This document shows positions 8,707-18,835 of a stretch of 64,000 nt of DNA, piece after piece (positions within the stretch are counted from its first letter, which is position 1; every line of letters begins with the position of its first letter). Both the position numbers and the translations under genes were made by a program. Under the pieces are notes generated by a model that had not been told where the DNA came from, ran no database searches, and saw only the letters and a program-made list of their open reading frames with translations. Source of the stretch: Saccharobesus litoralis. Lineage in GTDB: Bacteria; Pseudomonadota; Gammaproteobacteria; Enterobacterales; Alteromonadaceae. The stretch is from contig NZ_CP026604.1 of the NCBI RefSeq assembly GCF_003063625.1, positions 5,186,065 to 5,250,064 on the forward strand. Direction: 5' to 3'.

Positions 8707-9687
8707 GTGACAATAAAATCCTGTTTCATAACCAGCTTATTAGCGGGTTGTTTATTATTTAATAACGCGCAGACGCAAACATTACCTGTCGCATTCGATA
8801 TCTTTGTTGATTATTCAGTCATCGATAATATTAATACTCAGCCGCTACGTGGTCTCGCTGTTGTGAGTTCCGAGTGGGCGTTAAATCAGTCTGAAAATAT
8901 TTGGCTAAGTGGCAGTCTTATCGCTTATACAGGTGACAATGGCAGTGAGTTATTAGGTGATTGGCAAGGCTTTGATAATATTGATGCTAGTGACCAGATA
9001 AGTCTTTACCAAGCATTAATCGGCTTTAAACCGCAAGAAAACTGGCAAATATTACTCGGCCAGATTGAAGCCAATGATCACTTTGCGTTTACTGATCATG
9101 GCGGACTGTTTTTAAACTCATCTATGGGATTTAGTCCAAGCATTAATGGCTTATCTTCCTACCCTGATACTCAATTGGGCTTAGTTGCAAATTATCAAAC
9201 AGATAACTTAGGGATCAGCGCTGGCGTTTTCAAAATACATAACCAAGAAAGTCAACGTTTTGACCAGCTACAGCAGATTGTGCAACTCACTTTACCCATG
9301 AATAGCGTAACCATGCGCTTGGGTATTTGGCAAGCACCAGATGATACAAGATCACTAAAAGGAGCTTATGCAGTAGTGGATTGGCAAATGGCTAGAAAAT
9401 TGTCGGCTTTTGTTATGCTCGCTAACAATGACAAAGACTCAATTAACATAGCTCACAGTCACCTAGGTGCGGGGGTGCAGTATGATAATGTGTTTGATAG
9501 CAATATATCTTTAGGGGCAGGATATACGCAAGCTAAACTAGAAAACGATAAAGAGTCGGTTGTTGAATTTTTTATCCACCTCCCCATTAATCAGTACCTT
9601 AAAATCACCCCAGATCTACAATGGATCAAATTGGCCGATCAGTCTAGCCACAAGGTATTGACACTGCGAAGCAATATCACTTTTTAA
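8707..9687 (+). CDS. OprB-like outer-membrane porin
   Basis: A 326-residue exported protein with a short signal peptide (hydrophobic SLLAGCLLFNNAQTQT, about residues 9-24). Alternating polar and hydrophobic strands follow, and the last residue is the Phe typical of outer-membrane barrels (RSNITF). Segments such as WLSGSLIAYTGDNGSELLGDWQGFDN, LGQIEANDHFAF, and FLNSSMGFSPSI resemble carbohydrate-selective OprB porins. It is shorter than classical OprB (about 420 aa), so the substrate is uncertain. The start is GTG. It has no sugar-utilisation genes beside it. Confidence 0.75.
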   Translation: MTIKSCFITSLLAGCLLFNNAQTQTLPVAFDIFVDYSVIDNINTQPLRGLAVVSSEWALNQSENIWLSGSLIAYTGDNGSELLGDWQGFDNIDASDQISLYQALIGFKPQENWQILLGQIEANDHFAFTDHGGLFLNSSMGFSPSINGLSSYPDTQLGLVANYQTDNLGISAGVFKIHNQESQRFDQLQQIVQLTLPMNSVTMRLGIWQAPDDTRSLKGAYAVVDWQMARKLSAFVMLANNDKDSINIAHSHLGAGVQYDNVFDSNISLGAGYTQAKLENDKESVVEFFIHLPINQYLKITPDLQWIKLADQSSHKVLTLRSNITF

Positions 9688-9704
9688 ACCCAATCTGTTA
9701 GCAA

Positions 9705-10871
9705 CTATCTATTATCCCGCTTTGCAACTTCAATACGATACAAATGGCTTTTACACTGCGGGCATGGGTTAACTCCCGAAACCGTGCCCGTGTAGCTAAT
9801 ATCGCAAGCTGCACAATAATATTGACAGGGCTGTTGCTTAGCTTGCTCTTGCATCGCTTGCTGACGTTCAGCAAGTTTACGTTTATGTTGTTGTAAATTG
9901 GCTTCTTGCTCCGCTAAGCGTTGCTGTTTCTGCTCGGCTAAAACCTTTAAACGTTCAGCTTCATCATTCGCTTGCTGACGTTCTAGTTCAAGATCGCCTG
10001 ATGTAGTTGATTCAAGCATAGCTTGTTGTTTTGCCACCTTGGCTAACGCTTGCTGGCGTTGGTAATCTTGATGACGAGCTTGCGCTGCTCGTTGTTTTTC
10101 TAATTGTTTTGCTCGAGCCTGTTGGCGCTGTTTTTGTGCTTTTTCTTCTTCTTGTCGTTGTTCTTGACGGCGTTTTTCTGCTGCAGCCTGTTGTAGTTTA
10201 CGTTGCTGTTTTTGCTGTGCTACTTTTGCTTGTTGGATCTTTTCAATTTCTTGCTCTATCGCCTGTTGACGAACATGATACACCCAACGCTTTGCTTGAT
10301 GTTTCGACGCCGCTAACATACTTAACAAATAAGCTTTGGTTGATTGCGTGGTATCCGACTTAGTTAAAGCTTGAAGCAATTTTTCAAGGTTTATAATAAT
10401 AACGCCAGCGATAGATTGACAACGATGCGGCGAATAATAACGACCTTTATGCTCAAAAAAGATCCCCAGTTTTTTACCTTGTACATCCAAAATAACGTCA
10501 AACTTACCCCGCTCAATATCAAGATGCTGATACTCAATTGCCTTGGCTTGTGTAACAAGACGCCGCGATCTTAATAATGTATGGTTGAAATAGTAATCGG
10601 GTGTCGTAAAGTGCGTATGCTCAACAAATAATTGTTTAAGCATTAATTTAATTGCCGAATACCAAGAGTAATCGCATTCTGAATAATTAATCCCGCTATC
10701 AAAATGACTGTTATGCGCAAAGTGCCAATCGTTTTTAGTGCCATGACGGGCAACCAAAGGATGACCACAGCTCGGACAAATACAATTGCATTTAGCCCCC
10801 TGCTCGACATCTTGAATGTCGACCAACTGTTGGCTATCAACGGCGAGTCCAAACGGTATTAAATGCTGCAT
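9705..10871 (-). CDS. CoiA-like nuclease-fold protein with coiled coil and two zinc sites
   Basis: In order: an N-terminal zinc site CNCICPSCGHPL (residues 28-38), then WHFAH, and a PD-(D/E)XK-like core with KFDVILDV (Asp125) and FEHKGR (Glu140, Lys142), all as in CoiA-related proteins. A very long Gln/Lys/Arg/Ala coiled coil follows at about 205-345. A C-terminal zinc ribbon YYCAACDIS...NPCPQCKSHL closes the protein. CoiA takes part in DNA uptake in Firmicutes. The role in gammaproteobacteria is not known; DNA processing is likely. It stands alone, convergent with the porin gene. Confidence 0.7.
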   Translation of the reverse strand: MQHLIPFGLAVDSQQLVDIQDVEQGAKCNCICPSCGHPLVARHGTKNDWHFAHNSHFDSGINYSECDYSWYSAIKLMLKQLFVEHTHFTTPDYYFNHTLLRSRRLVTQAKAIEYQHLDIERGKFDVILDVQGKKLGIFFEHKGRYYSPHRCQSIAGVIIINLEKLLQALTKSDTTQSTKAYLLSMLAASKHQAKRWVYHVRQQAIEQEIEKIQQAKVAQQKQQRKLQQAAAEKRRQEQRQEEEKAQKQRQQARAKQLEKQRAAQARHQDYQRQQALAKVAKQQAMLESTTSGDLELERQQANDEAERLKVLAEQKQQRLAEQEANLQQHKRKLAERQQAMQEQAKQQPCQYYCAACDISYTGTVSGVNPCPQCKSHLYRIEVAKRDNR

Positions 10872-10956
10872 ACTAGGCGAATTTTTATCTCTGTGAACGA
10901 CTTAAAATGAGTTCTTCGCGAACACAGTTTAATCATAGCCACTTATTTTCTTTTTG

Positions 10957-11110
10957 TTAGGCTTAAACTGCAACAGGATCGTGTTGCGATTCGCTGCGCT
11001 CATGGCAACCTACGGTTAATTCTAATCACTGTAGGTTGATCCGAGTATAACGAGGCGCAACATTTAAAGCCGCAATCGGTGCGGTTCGTAGAACTCACGG
11101 CACCCTACGA
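10957..11110. repeat. Intergenic repeat block, related to 61943-62075
   Basis: A segment containing GTGTTGCGATTCGCTGCGCT and then GGCAACCTACGGTTAA (10981-11018) is found again, inverted, at about 61943-61985. A second module with CGGTGCGGTTCGTAGAACTCA (about 11070-11090, written here in part) recurs in direct orientation near 62040-62062. The two modules therefore move or rearrange separately. They resemble the short intergenic repeats common in marine gammaproteobacteria. There is no gene between 10872 and 11137. Confidence 0.6.
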
Positions 11111-11137
11111 CCTACGACAACATTGTCCATCTAATTC

Positions 11138-12380
11138 CTATCGTTCTCTAAACATAGCCTCCGCAAAAGCATCCAACTCAGCCTCGTCTAATTGAAAAAA
11201 TGGAAACTGTTTAGCCCTACGGCGGCGATTTGATAAAACACTGGCTAATGCCTTGACCGTTTTAAATTCACTAGCAAATTCTTTCAGCTCAGCAGTATCA
11301 AACTTCAAGTTAGCTATATACGTTTGTAAGTTTTGCTGGGTAGCTTTTTTCGTTCTAGCGTGGAAACGACTAAAAACCATAGCTTCAATACCGGGTTGAT
11401 TATCAATACCAGCAAATTCTTCTTGTAGATCGTACAATTTATTTTCTAATAAAGTTTCAAGAGCGGCGACTGTATTATCATCAAATTCAAACTCTGCACC
11501 TTTAATATGCTGTTGGTATAAAGATAGGATAGTAAAAGCATCATTACTTTGTTTGGCTTCAGCTAGCACTTGCATCAACTCATGCCGCTCGCTTTTCTGT
11601 TGTTCATCAGTAACCTTGTCTGGATGCAAGGCGCTAGCTAAGCGTTTATACATTTTATTGAGTTGGCTTGATTTAAATAAGTTATCGAGCTCCACGTTAG
11701 AGTTGGCAAATTCAGGGGCTGCCTGACGCTGCTGTTGATTCCCAAATGGGTCATCATCTACTTCATCATTAGTAAAATCAAAAGGGTTTTCGTCTTCCAA
11801 TTCCTCTTCCCACATTTGCATGTGCAATTTCTTTATAAGCTCTTCCATGTAAGCGGGGTTTTGCGCCACTTTCTTCAATTCTTCATCGCTAACCTCAGCT
11901 TCATCGACTTCCCCTCCCATCATTTCAGACAACATGGCGCGTAATTCATCTATTACATAATCGTCTTCGAAATCCAATGGCTCAACAAGACTGTTCATTT
12001 GCTTGCCAAACTCATCTCGTAAAGCACCAGTATCAATATGAGAAGCAAATGGGTGTTCTTCCAAGTCACCTATATCTTGGCCTATCCAATCCATTAATTC
12101 GTCACGCTGGGCATGGCTAAAAGACTTACGCGGAATAAACTTGATTAAGTGCTTAATTTTAGCCTCTACTTGTAAGCAATATTCGTGTTCTAATGGTTCG
12201 GCTAATTGCTTAAATTACTGATAGAAATCAGCCTGCTTCACCTTATGCTTGGCAATTTTAGTTTTTTGTTTTTCAATTTTTTGCCACAAAGTTTGCAGCC
12301 GAGATGTTTTTTTATCAGAAGATATCTTCTTGGCTTTTACTACCAAGTTTAAATTAACGACTTGTCCCAAAACCAAACCA
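11138..12380 (-). pseudogene. J-domain protein gene with an in-frame stop codon
   Basis: The leftward frame from about 12380 encodes a Lys-rich N-terminus (LVVKAKKISSDKKTSRLQTL), hits a TAA at 12215-12217 after ADFYQ, and continues in the same frame as FKQLAEPLEHEY to the end at 11138. The part after the stop can be read from an ATG at 12094 (318 aa). It holds an acidic linker and a J-domain-like segment MYKRLASALHPDKVTDEQQK with the HPD motif at residues 157-159. J-domains stimulate the ATPase of Hsp70. A single base change (for example CAA to TAA) would explain the break. The truncated product could still be made. Confidence 0.65.
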
Positions 12381-12470
12381 CTTTAAAAAATATAATTGGC
12401 TAAATACTAGGGGGGAAATAAAAGAAACAACCAAGGCTATTTTCCGCTAACTAATATCAAGTTAGCATAC

Positions 12471-14390
12471 TCAATCAAACTCCACTTCTCTACCATCACT
12501 GGTATGCACTTTTACCACCACATCATCGATATTATCAGCCATTATCACCTCGCCAATGGCAGCGTGATTAAATAGCACAGCATCATCTTTGATTTCGCCA
12601 TTTTGTTTAATCAAGCGGCGTTTAACACTCATTTGCCGGCGTTTGGTAAACCAGTTAAGTGGTGAACGGTGCGAGTATAAAGCGCGATTGATTTTATCTA
12701 AACGGCGGATCAACGTATCAGGAAAAGCATTTTTTAAGCCGCTAGCTGTCACCTGTAGAATGCGTGGGCTATTGCGACGGAAACGCAAAGTCACATCGTA
12801 GGCAAATGAGTAATGGACATCACCGGATAAGATCACAAAATGTGGTGGGGTTTTAGCATGACGGAAGATATTTAAGATGACGCTAGCTGAGCCTTTATGT
12901 GCCATCCAATTTTCAGCGTCCACCACCAAAGGTTTGCCAAAAAAGGTGAATATGGCTTGGATAGCCTCAATTAATTTCACGCCAAAGACTGGCGCGGGAG
13001 ACACCATGATCACACTGGGTTCGTTGATAAGCTCACTTTGCAACTCACTTAAGGTCTCCCAATCCATCAAGCCTGATGGCTTGTTAGCATTAGATTCAGA
13101 GCGCCATCTATGAGTGCGGGTATCCAGCACTAATACTTTAGGTTTAGTATCTAAGTAAAAATGCCAATGCGGCCAATCTAAAATGTTGTCTACAACTGTG
13201 TCGTGCTCAACTACGCCTTGCGGCGTAAACTTATCAGCTATTTTTTCGGCCAATATATCAAAATTTTGTTTTTGATTGCCCCAACCTTGGCACAACCAAT
13301 AAGCGATTAATGCATTACCAATAATACGTTTTGAGTATGGGTTACCGTACGCTGCCTCTTCCCAACCCCGAGTTAAATTCCAGTCATCGGTTACGTCGTG
13401 ATCATCAAATATCATGTAAGTGGGAATATGCGCTAAAGCACGACGGACTTTAGGTAAGGTGTCAACAAAGCGTTCAATACACTTAGCTTCGTCGTCAAAT
13501 CTCGCGTTAAACTCGGCAGGTAGTTGTGGCTTAAGTAAGTTTAAATTCACTTTTTTCCATAAAGTTGGCGACCATACCAACAAATACATAGCCAACATTT
13601 CTGAAAGGGTGATTAAATGGTTATGAGCGCCAACTGAGGTAAATATCGGTTTACGGGCGCCCAAAAACACCAGATCTAGCACTTTTTGACTGGCTTTATC
13701 ATCGGGCAATAACGCTTCTCTGTAGTAGTAGCATTTATCGCTAGTTAATAGCTCTTGGGTGTCATTGATTTCCGTACCTTGCCAGCTTTCTTCATATAGG
13801 CCCAACTCATCCATTACTTGATGAATTACACTTAACATGGGGCCTGCCACGTCATCCACATACACTTGGTCGCCCGACAATATCAACATGGCTGGGCGCT
13901 GTGTCGCATCATCCGCAACGACAGCTAATTTATCATCCAACACTGCCAGTGCATCATCCTGATTATGATGCGGTTTACGACAGGAGCCATGCATTAAGCT
14001 TTTTATTTCAGACGCGATAGTAAAAGTCACGCACTCTTGGTCTTGATAACAAAGCTCAGGCACTAACTGCTTTAAATTAACTTTGCTTTCTGGATTTTGA
14101 CCAAGCGCAGCTTGAAACAATAAGTCATAGCTTAATAAAGTATCTTGCGGTAAGGGTTGCTCGAAATGAACATCGATATGATGAATAAAGCACTGTTCAC
14201 CAACTTGAATACTAGAACAATTATCCGGCTTTAAATCAGCGGAAAACAGTTGCTTACTTTGCTCCTTGATCACTAGCTCAGCGCAAATTGGCTGGCGGGT
14301 CACTAGCCACAATGTCAATTGCGCTGACGAAACATGGCGTAAAATCGGCCCTGCTAGGATTTCTGTTTGATGCTCTAGATTATTATTCAA
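12471..14390 (-). CDS. PhoD-like metallophosphatase / alkaline phosphatase D family
   Basis: A 639-residue protein with the metal-binding blocks of the PhoD family: LSGDQVYVDDVAG, then FDDHDVTDDWN, then ILSGDVHYSF near the C-terminus. The N-terminal 130 residues form a separate beta-rich domain. There is no signal peptide or Tat motif, unlike Bacillus PhoD, so the enzyme seems cytoplasmic and its substrate may not be external phosphodiesters. It reads away from the VIT/vWA gene; the gap between them holds the divergent promoters. Confidence 0.82.
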   Translation of the reverse strand: MNNNLEHQTEILAGPILRHVSSAQLTLWLVTRQPICAELVIKEQSKQLFSADLKPDNCSSIQVGEQCFIHHIDVHFEQPLPQDTLLSYDLLFQAALGQNPESKVNLKQLVPELCYQDQECVTFTIASEIKSLMHGSCRKPHHNQDDALAVLDDKLAVVADDATQRPAMLILSGDQVYVDDVAGPMLSVIHQVMDELGLYEESWQGTEINDTQELLTSDKCYYYREALLPDDKASQKVLDLVFLGARKPIFTSVGAHNHLITLSEMLAMYLLVWSPTLWKKVNLNLLKPQLPAEFNARFDDEAKCIERFVDTLPKVRRALAHIPTYMIFDDHDVTDDWNLTRGWEEAAYGNPYSKRIIGNALIAYWLCQGWGNQKQNFDILAEKIADKFTPQGVVEHDTVVDNILDWPHWHFYLDTKPKVLVLDTRTHRWRSESNANKPSGLMDWETLSELQSELINEPSVIMVSPAPVFGVKLIEAIQAIFTFFGKPLVVDAENWMAHKGSASVILNIFRHAKTPPHFVILSGDVHYSFAYDVTLRFRRNSPRILQVTASGLKNAFPDTLIRRLDKINRALYSHRSPLNWFTKRRQMSVKRRLIKQNGEIKDDAVLFNHAAIGEVIMADNIDDVVVKVHTSDGREVEFD

Positions 14391-14840
14391 GGCAAGACAC
14401 CTTTTATAGAAAGTACTGCGTTATATAACTAAGTAAAATATAAAAGAAAAATGGTTACAGCCCAATAAGCCCTTTTTTATAGAGAATCAAGCTTGATTAC
14501 TTTCACCCTGAGCGCGAAGCAGTCGAAGGGTTCATTTTATCTAAGATACGCACAATTACTTATATCCCTTTTCAGGCGATTAATAAAGCCACACCCAACA
14601 TGTAAAAAGTGCAGTTTAGCTAAGACTTTCAATGCTAGTCGGTCTTTAGACCAATGGATACACCTTCTACATAGGTTTAAATATTGGCCTACAGTCCATA
14701 TAAAAGTATTAATATACGCGACTTTTTGTCCTCTAGAACAGCACTTTTGTTGTTCACATTGTTCTAACTCATACATAGCGCCAAGATTTGTCCGCTGACG
14801 CAAACATAGGGTTTGCGAGCACTAAACCTAAGGACAAATC
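14391..14840. other. 450-bp divergent promoter region with a short intergenic repeat
   Basis: There is no gene I trust here. Around 14507-14532 is CACCCTGAGCGCGAAGCAGT followed by CGAAGGG, a form of the widespread CCCTGAGC...GTCGAAGGG intergenic palindrome. An 88-codon frame on the minus strand (14537-14803) is Cys-rich but lacks any ribosome site or family motif. The AT-rich part at 14400-14460 is a likely promoter area for the phosphatase gene. Confidence 0.4.
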
Positions 14841-16551
14841 ATGTTTAACTCATTTAACAGAGCGCTTGCCATGTTAATAGTTGGCTTGGCGAGCTTATGC
14901 AGTTTACCCAGCCAAGCAAGTGGTTTATTACAAGCCAAGCATGCTCAGCATACCGAATTAGAAATTAGACAACATCACGTTAATGTTGTTATTGAAAATG
15001 GCTACGCCATAACATCAATCGAGCAAGTATTCTTTAACCCGAATCAACAAGATCTCGAAGCGCATTATTCATTCCCGGTACCACGTAAAGCCGCGGTCAG
15101 TGAGTTCAGCTACTGGATCAACGGCCAACAGATTGTTGGCGAAGTGATTGAAAAACAACGCGCTAAAAAAATCTATCAACAAGAAAAAAGCCAAGGCCGC
15201 GAAGTCGCTGTTACCGAACAGAATGACTTTAAAACCTTTAGCTCAAAAGTATATCCCGTGCGCGCCCAACAAGAAGTGCGGATCCAACTGGCTTATATCC
15301 AAGCCGCTCACGTTGATACTGGCATAGGTCGTTATGTTTATCCATTAGAAGACGGTGGTGTTGATGAGCATCAATTGGCGTTTTGGACTAACAACGACAA
15401 AGTCACCGAGCAATTTAGTTTTAATTTAACGTTTCGTTCTGCTTACCCAGTGTCGCAATTTCGTTTACCCAAACACCCTAGCGCGCAAATAACCCAAGTC
15501 TCAGCACAAGAATGGCAAGTTTCTCTTGGCAATAACAAACTAAACAACGGCGCTAACAACGGCCAGTTCGTTGAAGAAGGCGCTAACGCCCCCCCTAATA
15601 ACCAGAATTCTCTTGGTGTAAACCAACCAATATTTTCGCTTAATCAAGACATAGTGGTCTATTGGCGTCATCAAGATGGCTTACCGGGTTCAGTTGATTT
15701 AGTCACTTACAAAAAGCCGAATGAACGTAAAGGTACTTTTATGCTGACCTTAACTCCCGGTGATGATTTATCCCGAATCACTGAAGGCCGCGACTGGGTA
15801 TTTGTTTTAGATTACTCCGGCTCAATGCAAGGTAAATATCAAAGTATGGTCGATGGTATTCAACAGGGTTTAGCCAAATTGAATCCTGACGATAGGTTTC
15901 GCCTCGTCATATTCAATGACTCAGCGCAGGAGATAACGTCACACTTCGTTAATGCGACACCACAAAACGTTAATCAATGGATTGAAACCCTAAGCCACTA
16001 TCAACCAGGCGGCAGTACTAATCTTTATGATGGCGTTAAACTCGGTATTAAAAGCTTAGATGCCGATCGCAGTAGTGGCTTAATCCTTATAATTGACGGT
16101 GTTGCTAATGTCGGGGTAACCGAGAAAAAGCGCTTTTTACAACTAATGGAAAAACGCGACGTGCGCTTGTTTACCTTTGTCATGGGTAACAGTGCTAATC
16201 GCCCCTTGTTGGAAAGCATGACTAATATTTCCAACGGCTTTGCGCTTAATGTTTCAAATAGCGACGACATCACAGGGCAACTTATGCAGGCAACCTCAAA
16301 GTTAAGCCATCAAGCCTTGCATGATATCGAGCTAGAATTTAATGGTGTAAAAGTAGGTGATATCACACCTGAGCGCATCACTAGTTTATATCGCGGCCAA
16401 CAACTTATTGTATTTGGTCACTACTGGGGTGATGGTCAAGTTGAGATTGAACTAACCGGTAAAGTGTCAGGCCAGAAAAAACACTATCGCACTCAATTCG
16501 AAATGCCAAAACAAAGCGAATTAAACGTAAGCGCCTAATGAACTGGCGGGG

Positions 16552-18123
16552 CTAGCTTTCTTTATTTTCTGTTTTAAAATTCCAAGGTAGGAGTGCTTCT
16601 AACTTTTCAACCGTATCTGCATATGGCAAGGCTTTGAATACCGCGTTGAGGTAATGATAAGGTTCAAGGCCATTCACCTTAGCCGTTTCAATCAAGCTAT
16701 AATGTATTCCGCTGGCATGAGCGCCAGCTGGACTATCTGCAAATAACCATGCTTTTCTGCCAACAGCGAACGGGCGTACTGCGTTTTCGGCTAAGATATT
16801 ACTGATATTCAATCGACCATCTTCGCAGTAAACCATTAACTTGTCCCATTGATTGTGTAAATACGTCATGGCTTTGCCGGTTAAACTGTCTTTGACCACT
16901 TTGGGGCGCTGCACATCTAACCATTTCTTTAATTTGTTCAGGACAGGAACACTTTGCTTTTGACGTGCTTGATATTTTTCATTGGCACTCAAGGATTTGA
17001 TATTACGCTCTATCACATACAGTTTGTTGATATAGCTAAGCGCCATATCCGCTTTACTCGCTTTGTTCTTGACCTTTTTCGGTTGCGCGACCTGAGCGTC
17101 TTTAAATTTACGCCTTGCATGATCCCAACAACCCAACGAGGTTAGTTTGTATTCTTTGCAGACAGCATTGTACCCTGCATATCCATCGGATTGCAGATAG
17201 CCATTAGTGAATCCATCCAGCAGGCGCAAGGGTACCTCCTCACCGCGCGAAGGATCATATTCAAACAGGACTGATTGTCGTTCTGGCTCTCCACCGAGGG
17301 TGACCCACATGTATTTGTTGCTCGTTGGGGATGCACCAGGCTCTTTGAGTACCTGAATTCGGGTTTCATCGACCATTATCAGTGAGCCGTTATGTTGATA
17401 CTCACGAAGTAAATGGATAAGTGGCTGAACCTGCCTCGCTAACGCGATAACCCAATTGGCTAAGGTCGCCCTTGATATATCACCACCGTAACGACGGACG
17501 ATATTTTCTAAACGATACAACGGCATACCATCAGCATATTTCGACACGATAATATAAGTCATCAAGTTAACACTGCCCATGGCTTTAGCCACAGGATGTA
17601 ATATCACGTCAGCAGTTTTGATAATGCGCTTGTCTTGCTTATCTTTAAACACCGCCTTTTCTTGCATGTATTCCAACACTCGAACTTGAGCCGGAATGAT
17701 ATCTAACTCTTCTCTGACTTTGACAAAGAAAGTGTCAATGGCACCGACTTTGTCTTCTTCAGATAAATAAGCGAATACTTGCTCACGTGGTAACTTATCA
17801 GAAAAAGGCTTGCGTCCTGTTTTGGCTTTTGAAGGGGTATCCGGTAACGGTAACTCTTCTTGTTCTGGCTCAGCGGTGATTTCGGCTTCATTAAACAAGT
17901 TACCTTGCTCGGCTTTGGTTTGCTCACTGCTGGCGCCAAAACGTTTTTGATTAGCAAGGTTGAGGTACTCTTCTAATAAAGCGATACGCTGTTGTTGCCA
18001 AGCAATCACTTCTGTTTTTTTGTCAATAATATCGTCTTTTTCAGACAACAATGCCGCCATATCTTCCATGATGTTGGTCGAGTCAGATGCTAGATTTAGT
18101 GGGGTGTTCGGCGGCAATTTCAT
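16552..18123 (-). CDS. tnpC: IS66 transposase TnpC
   Basis: A 523-residue DDE transposase. An N-terminal coiled coil (about 25-60, QQQRIALLEEYLNLANQKRFG) and a Glu/Pro-rich linker lead into the zinc-finger and central helical region. The catalytic core shows MVDETRIQVL, LQSDGYAGYNAV and SNILAENAVRPFAVGRKAW for the three acidic residues. The IS66_C tail (NGLEPYHYLNAVFKALP) is present. It cuts and joins the IS ends. It starts 36 bp after tnpB. Confidence 0.94.
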   Translation of the reverse strand: MKLPPNTPLNLASDSTNIMEDMAALLSEKDDIIDKKTEVIAWQQQRIALLEEYLNLANQKRFGASSEQTKAEQGNLFNEAEITAEPEQEELPLPDTPSKAKTGRKPFSDKLPREQVFAYLSEEDKVGAIDTFFVKVREELDIIPAQVRVLEYMQEKAVFKDKQDKRIIKTADVILHPVAKAMGSVNLMTYIIVSKYADGMPLYRLENIVRRYGGDISRATLANWVIALARQVQPLIHLLREYQHNGSLIMVDETRIQVLKEPGASPTSNKYMWVTLGGEPERQSVLFEYDPSRGEEVPLRLLDGFTNGYLQSDGYAGYNAVCKEYKLTSLGCWDHARRKFKDAQVAQPKKVKNKASKADMALSYINKLYVIERNIKSLSANEKYQARQKQSVPVLNKLKKWLDVQRPKVVKDSLTGKAMTYLHNQWDKLMVYCEDGRLNISNILAENAVRPFAVGRKAWLFADSPAGAHASGIHYSLIETAKVNGLEPYHYLNAVFKALPYADTVEKLEALLPWNFKTENKES

Positions 18124-18158
18124 GCCACGAATTATACCAAACCTGGGTCATAAAGTCG

Positions 18159-18524
18159 TTAAAAAACAGACTCATAATTGAGTTTTTTATGGCCTCGCAT
18201 AGCACTGATATCATAGCCATCCAGTAACCAATTTATCTGCTGGCCGGTTAACGTCATCACCTCTTCATTGTGACGAGGCCACCTGAATTTTTCTTCGGCG
18301 AGGCTTTTGTAATAAAGGACGAAGCCATTGTTTTCCCAGAAAAGGCATTTGATTTTATTGCGTTGACGATTGGTAAAGGCATATAAATGGCCTTCAAATG
18401 GATTATGGCCTAACTCACATTCAACGATAGCGGATAACCCACGAAATGACTTTCTAAAATCAACTGGCTGACAGTAAAGATAAACCTGTGTGAGTGCCGT
18501 ATTGGGGCGCATCACTTGGCTCAT
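18159..18524 (-). CDS. tnpB: IS66 accessory protein TnpB
   Basis: This 121-residue protein matches IS66 Orf2: VYLYCQPVDFRKSFRGLSAI, NPFEGHLYAFTNRQRNKIKC and FVLYYKSLAEEKFRWP. TnpB is needed for transposition of IS66 but its biochemical role is unclear; it is unrelated to the RNA-guided TnpB of IS605. Its start overlaps the tnpA stop (ATGA), so translation is coupled. Confidence 0.93.
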   Translation of the reverse strand: MSQVMRPNTALTQVYLYCQPVDFRKSFRGLSAIVECELGHNPFEGHLYAFTNRQRNKIKCLFWENNGFVLYYKSLAEEKFRWPRHNEEVMTLTGQQINWLLDGYDISAMRGHKKLNYESVF

Positions 18525-18835
18525 GACAACACCTGAGCCAATTGTTTAACCAACTCTAAGTTATGATGGTTAATCCCACACACCTTAAGGCCATTGTTCA
18601 GTTGTACACTCAGTGGCTCACTGGTTGTGTAACTTTCCATGACTTGCACACGAGCAAATCCGTTGGTAACGGTGCTCACATGGCAGGGTGGATTGGGATT
18701 GCCTATTTTATGTTTATGGTAACTTAAACTGTTTTGAGATAAGTTGTGCTGACGGCAATAGGCGGCTTGGCTTAACCCTGACATTTGCCATTGTTCGATG
18801 TGAGTTTGCCAGAATGCTTGTTTATCTGTAGTCAT
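18521..18835 (-). CDS. tnpA: IS66 accessory protein TnpA
   Basis: A 104-residue HTH_8-like protein with WQTHIEQWQMSGLSQAAYCR, the usual IS66 Orf1 start, where the element binds DNA. The C-terminal part (VQLNNGLKVCGINHHNLELV) is the normal beta-hairpin end. It is the first gene of the IS66 operon, about 80 bp inside the right terminal repeat. Confidence 0.9.
   Translation of the reverse strand: MTTDKQAFWQTHIEQWQMSGLSQAAYCRQHNLSQNSLSYHKHKIGNPNPPCHVSTVTNGFARVQVMESYTTSEPLSVQLNNGLKVCGINHHNLELVKQLAQVLS

Noticed and set aside
10031-10363. 110-codon plus-strand frame rich in Leu and Val
   Set aside because: It is the antisense of the Gln/Lys-rich coiled-coil part of the CoiA-like gene. Such repeats give long open antisense frames.
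14537-14803. 88-codon Cys-rich minus-strand frame between phosphatase and vWA genes
   Set aside because: No ribosome site, no known motif and no codon pattern like its neighbours.
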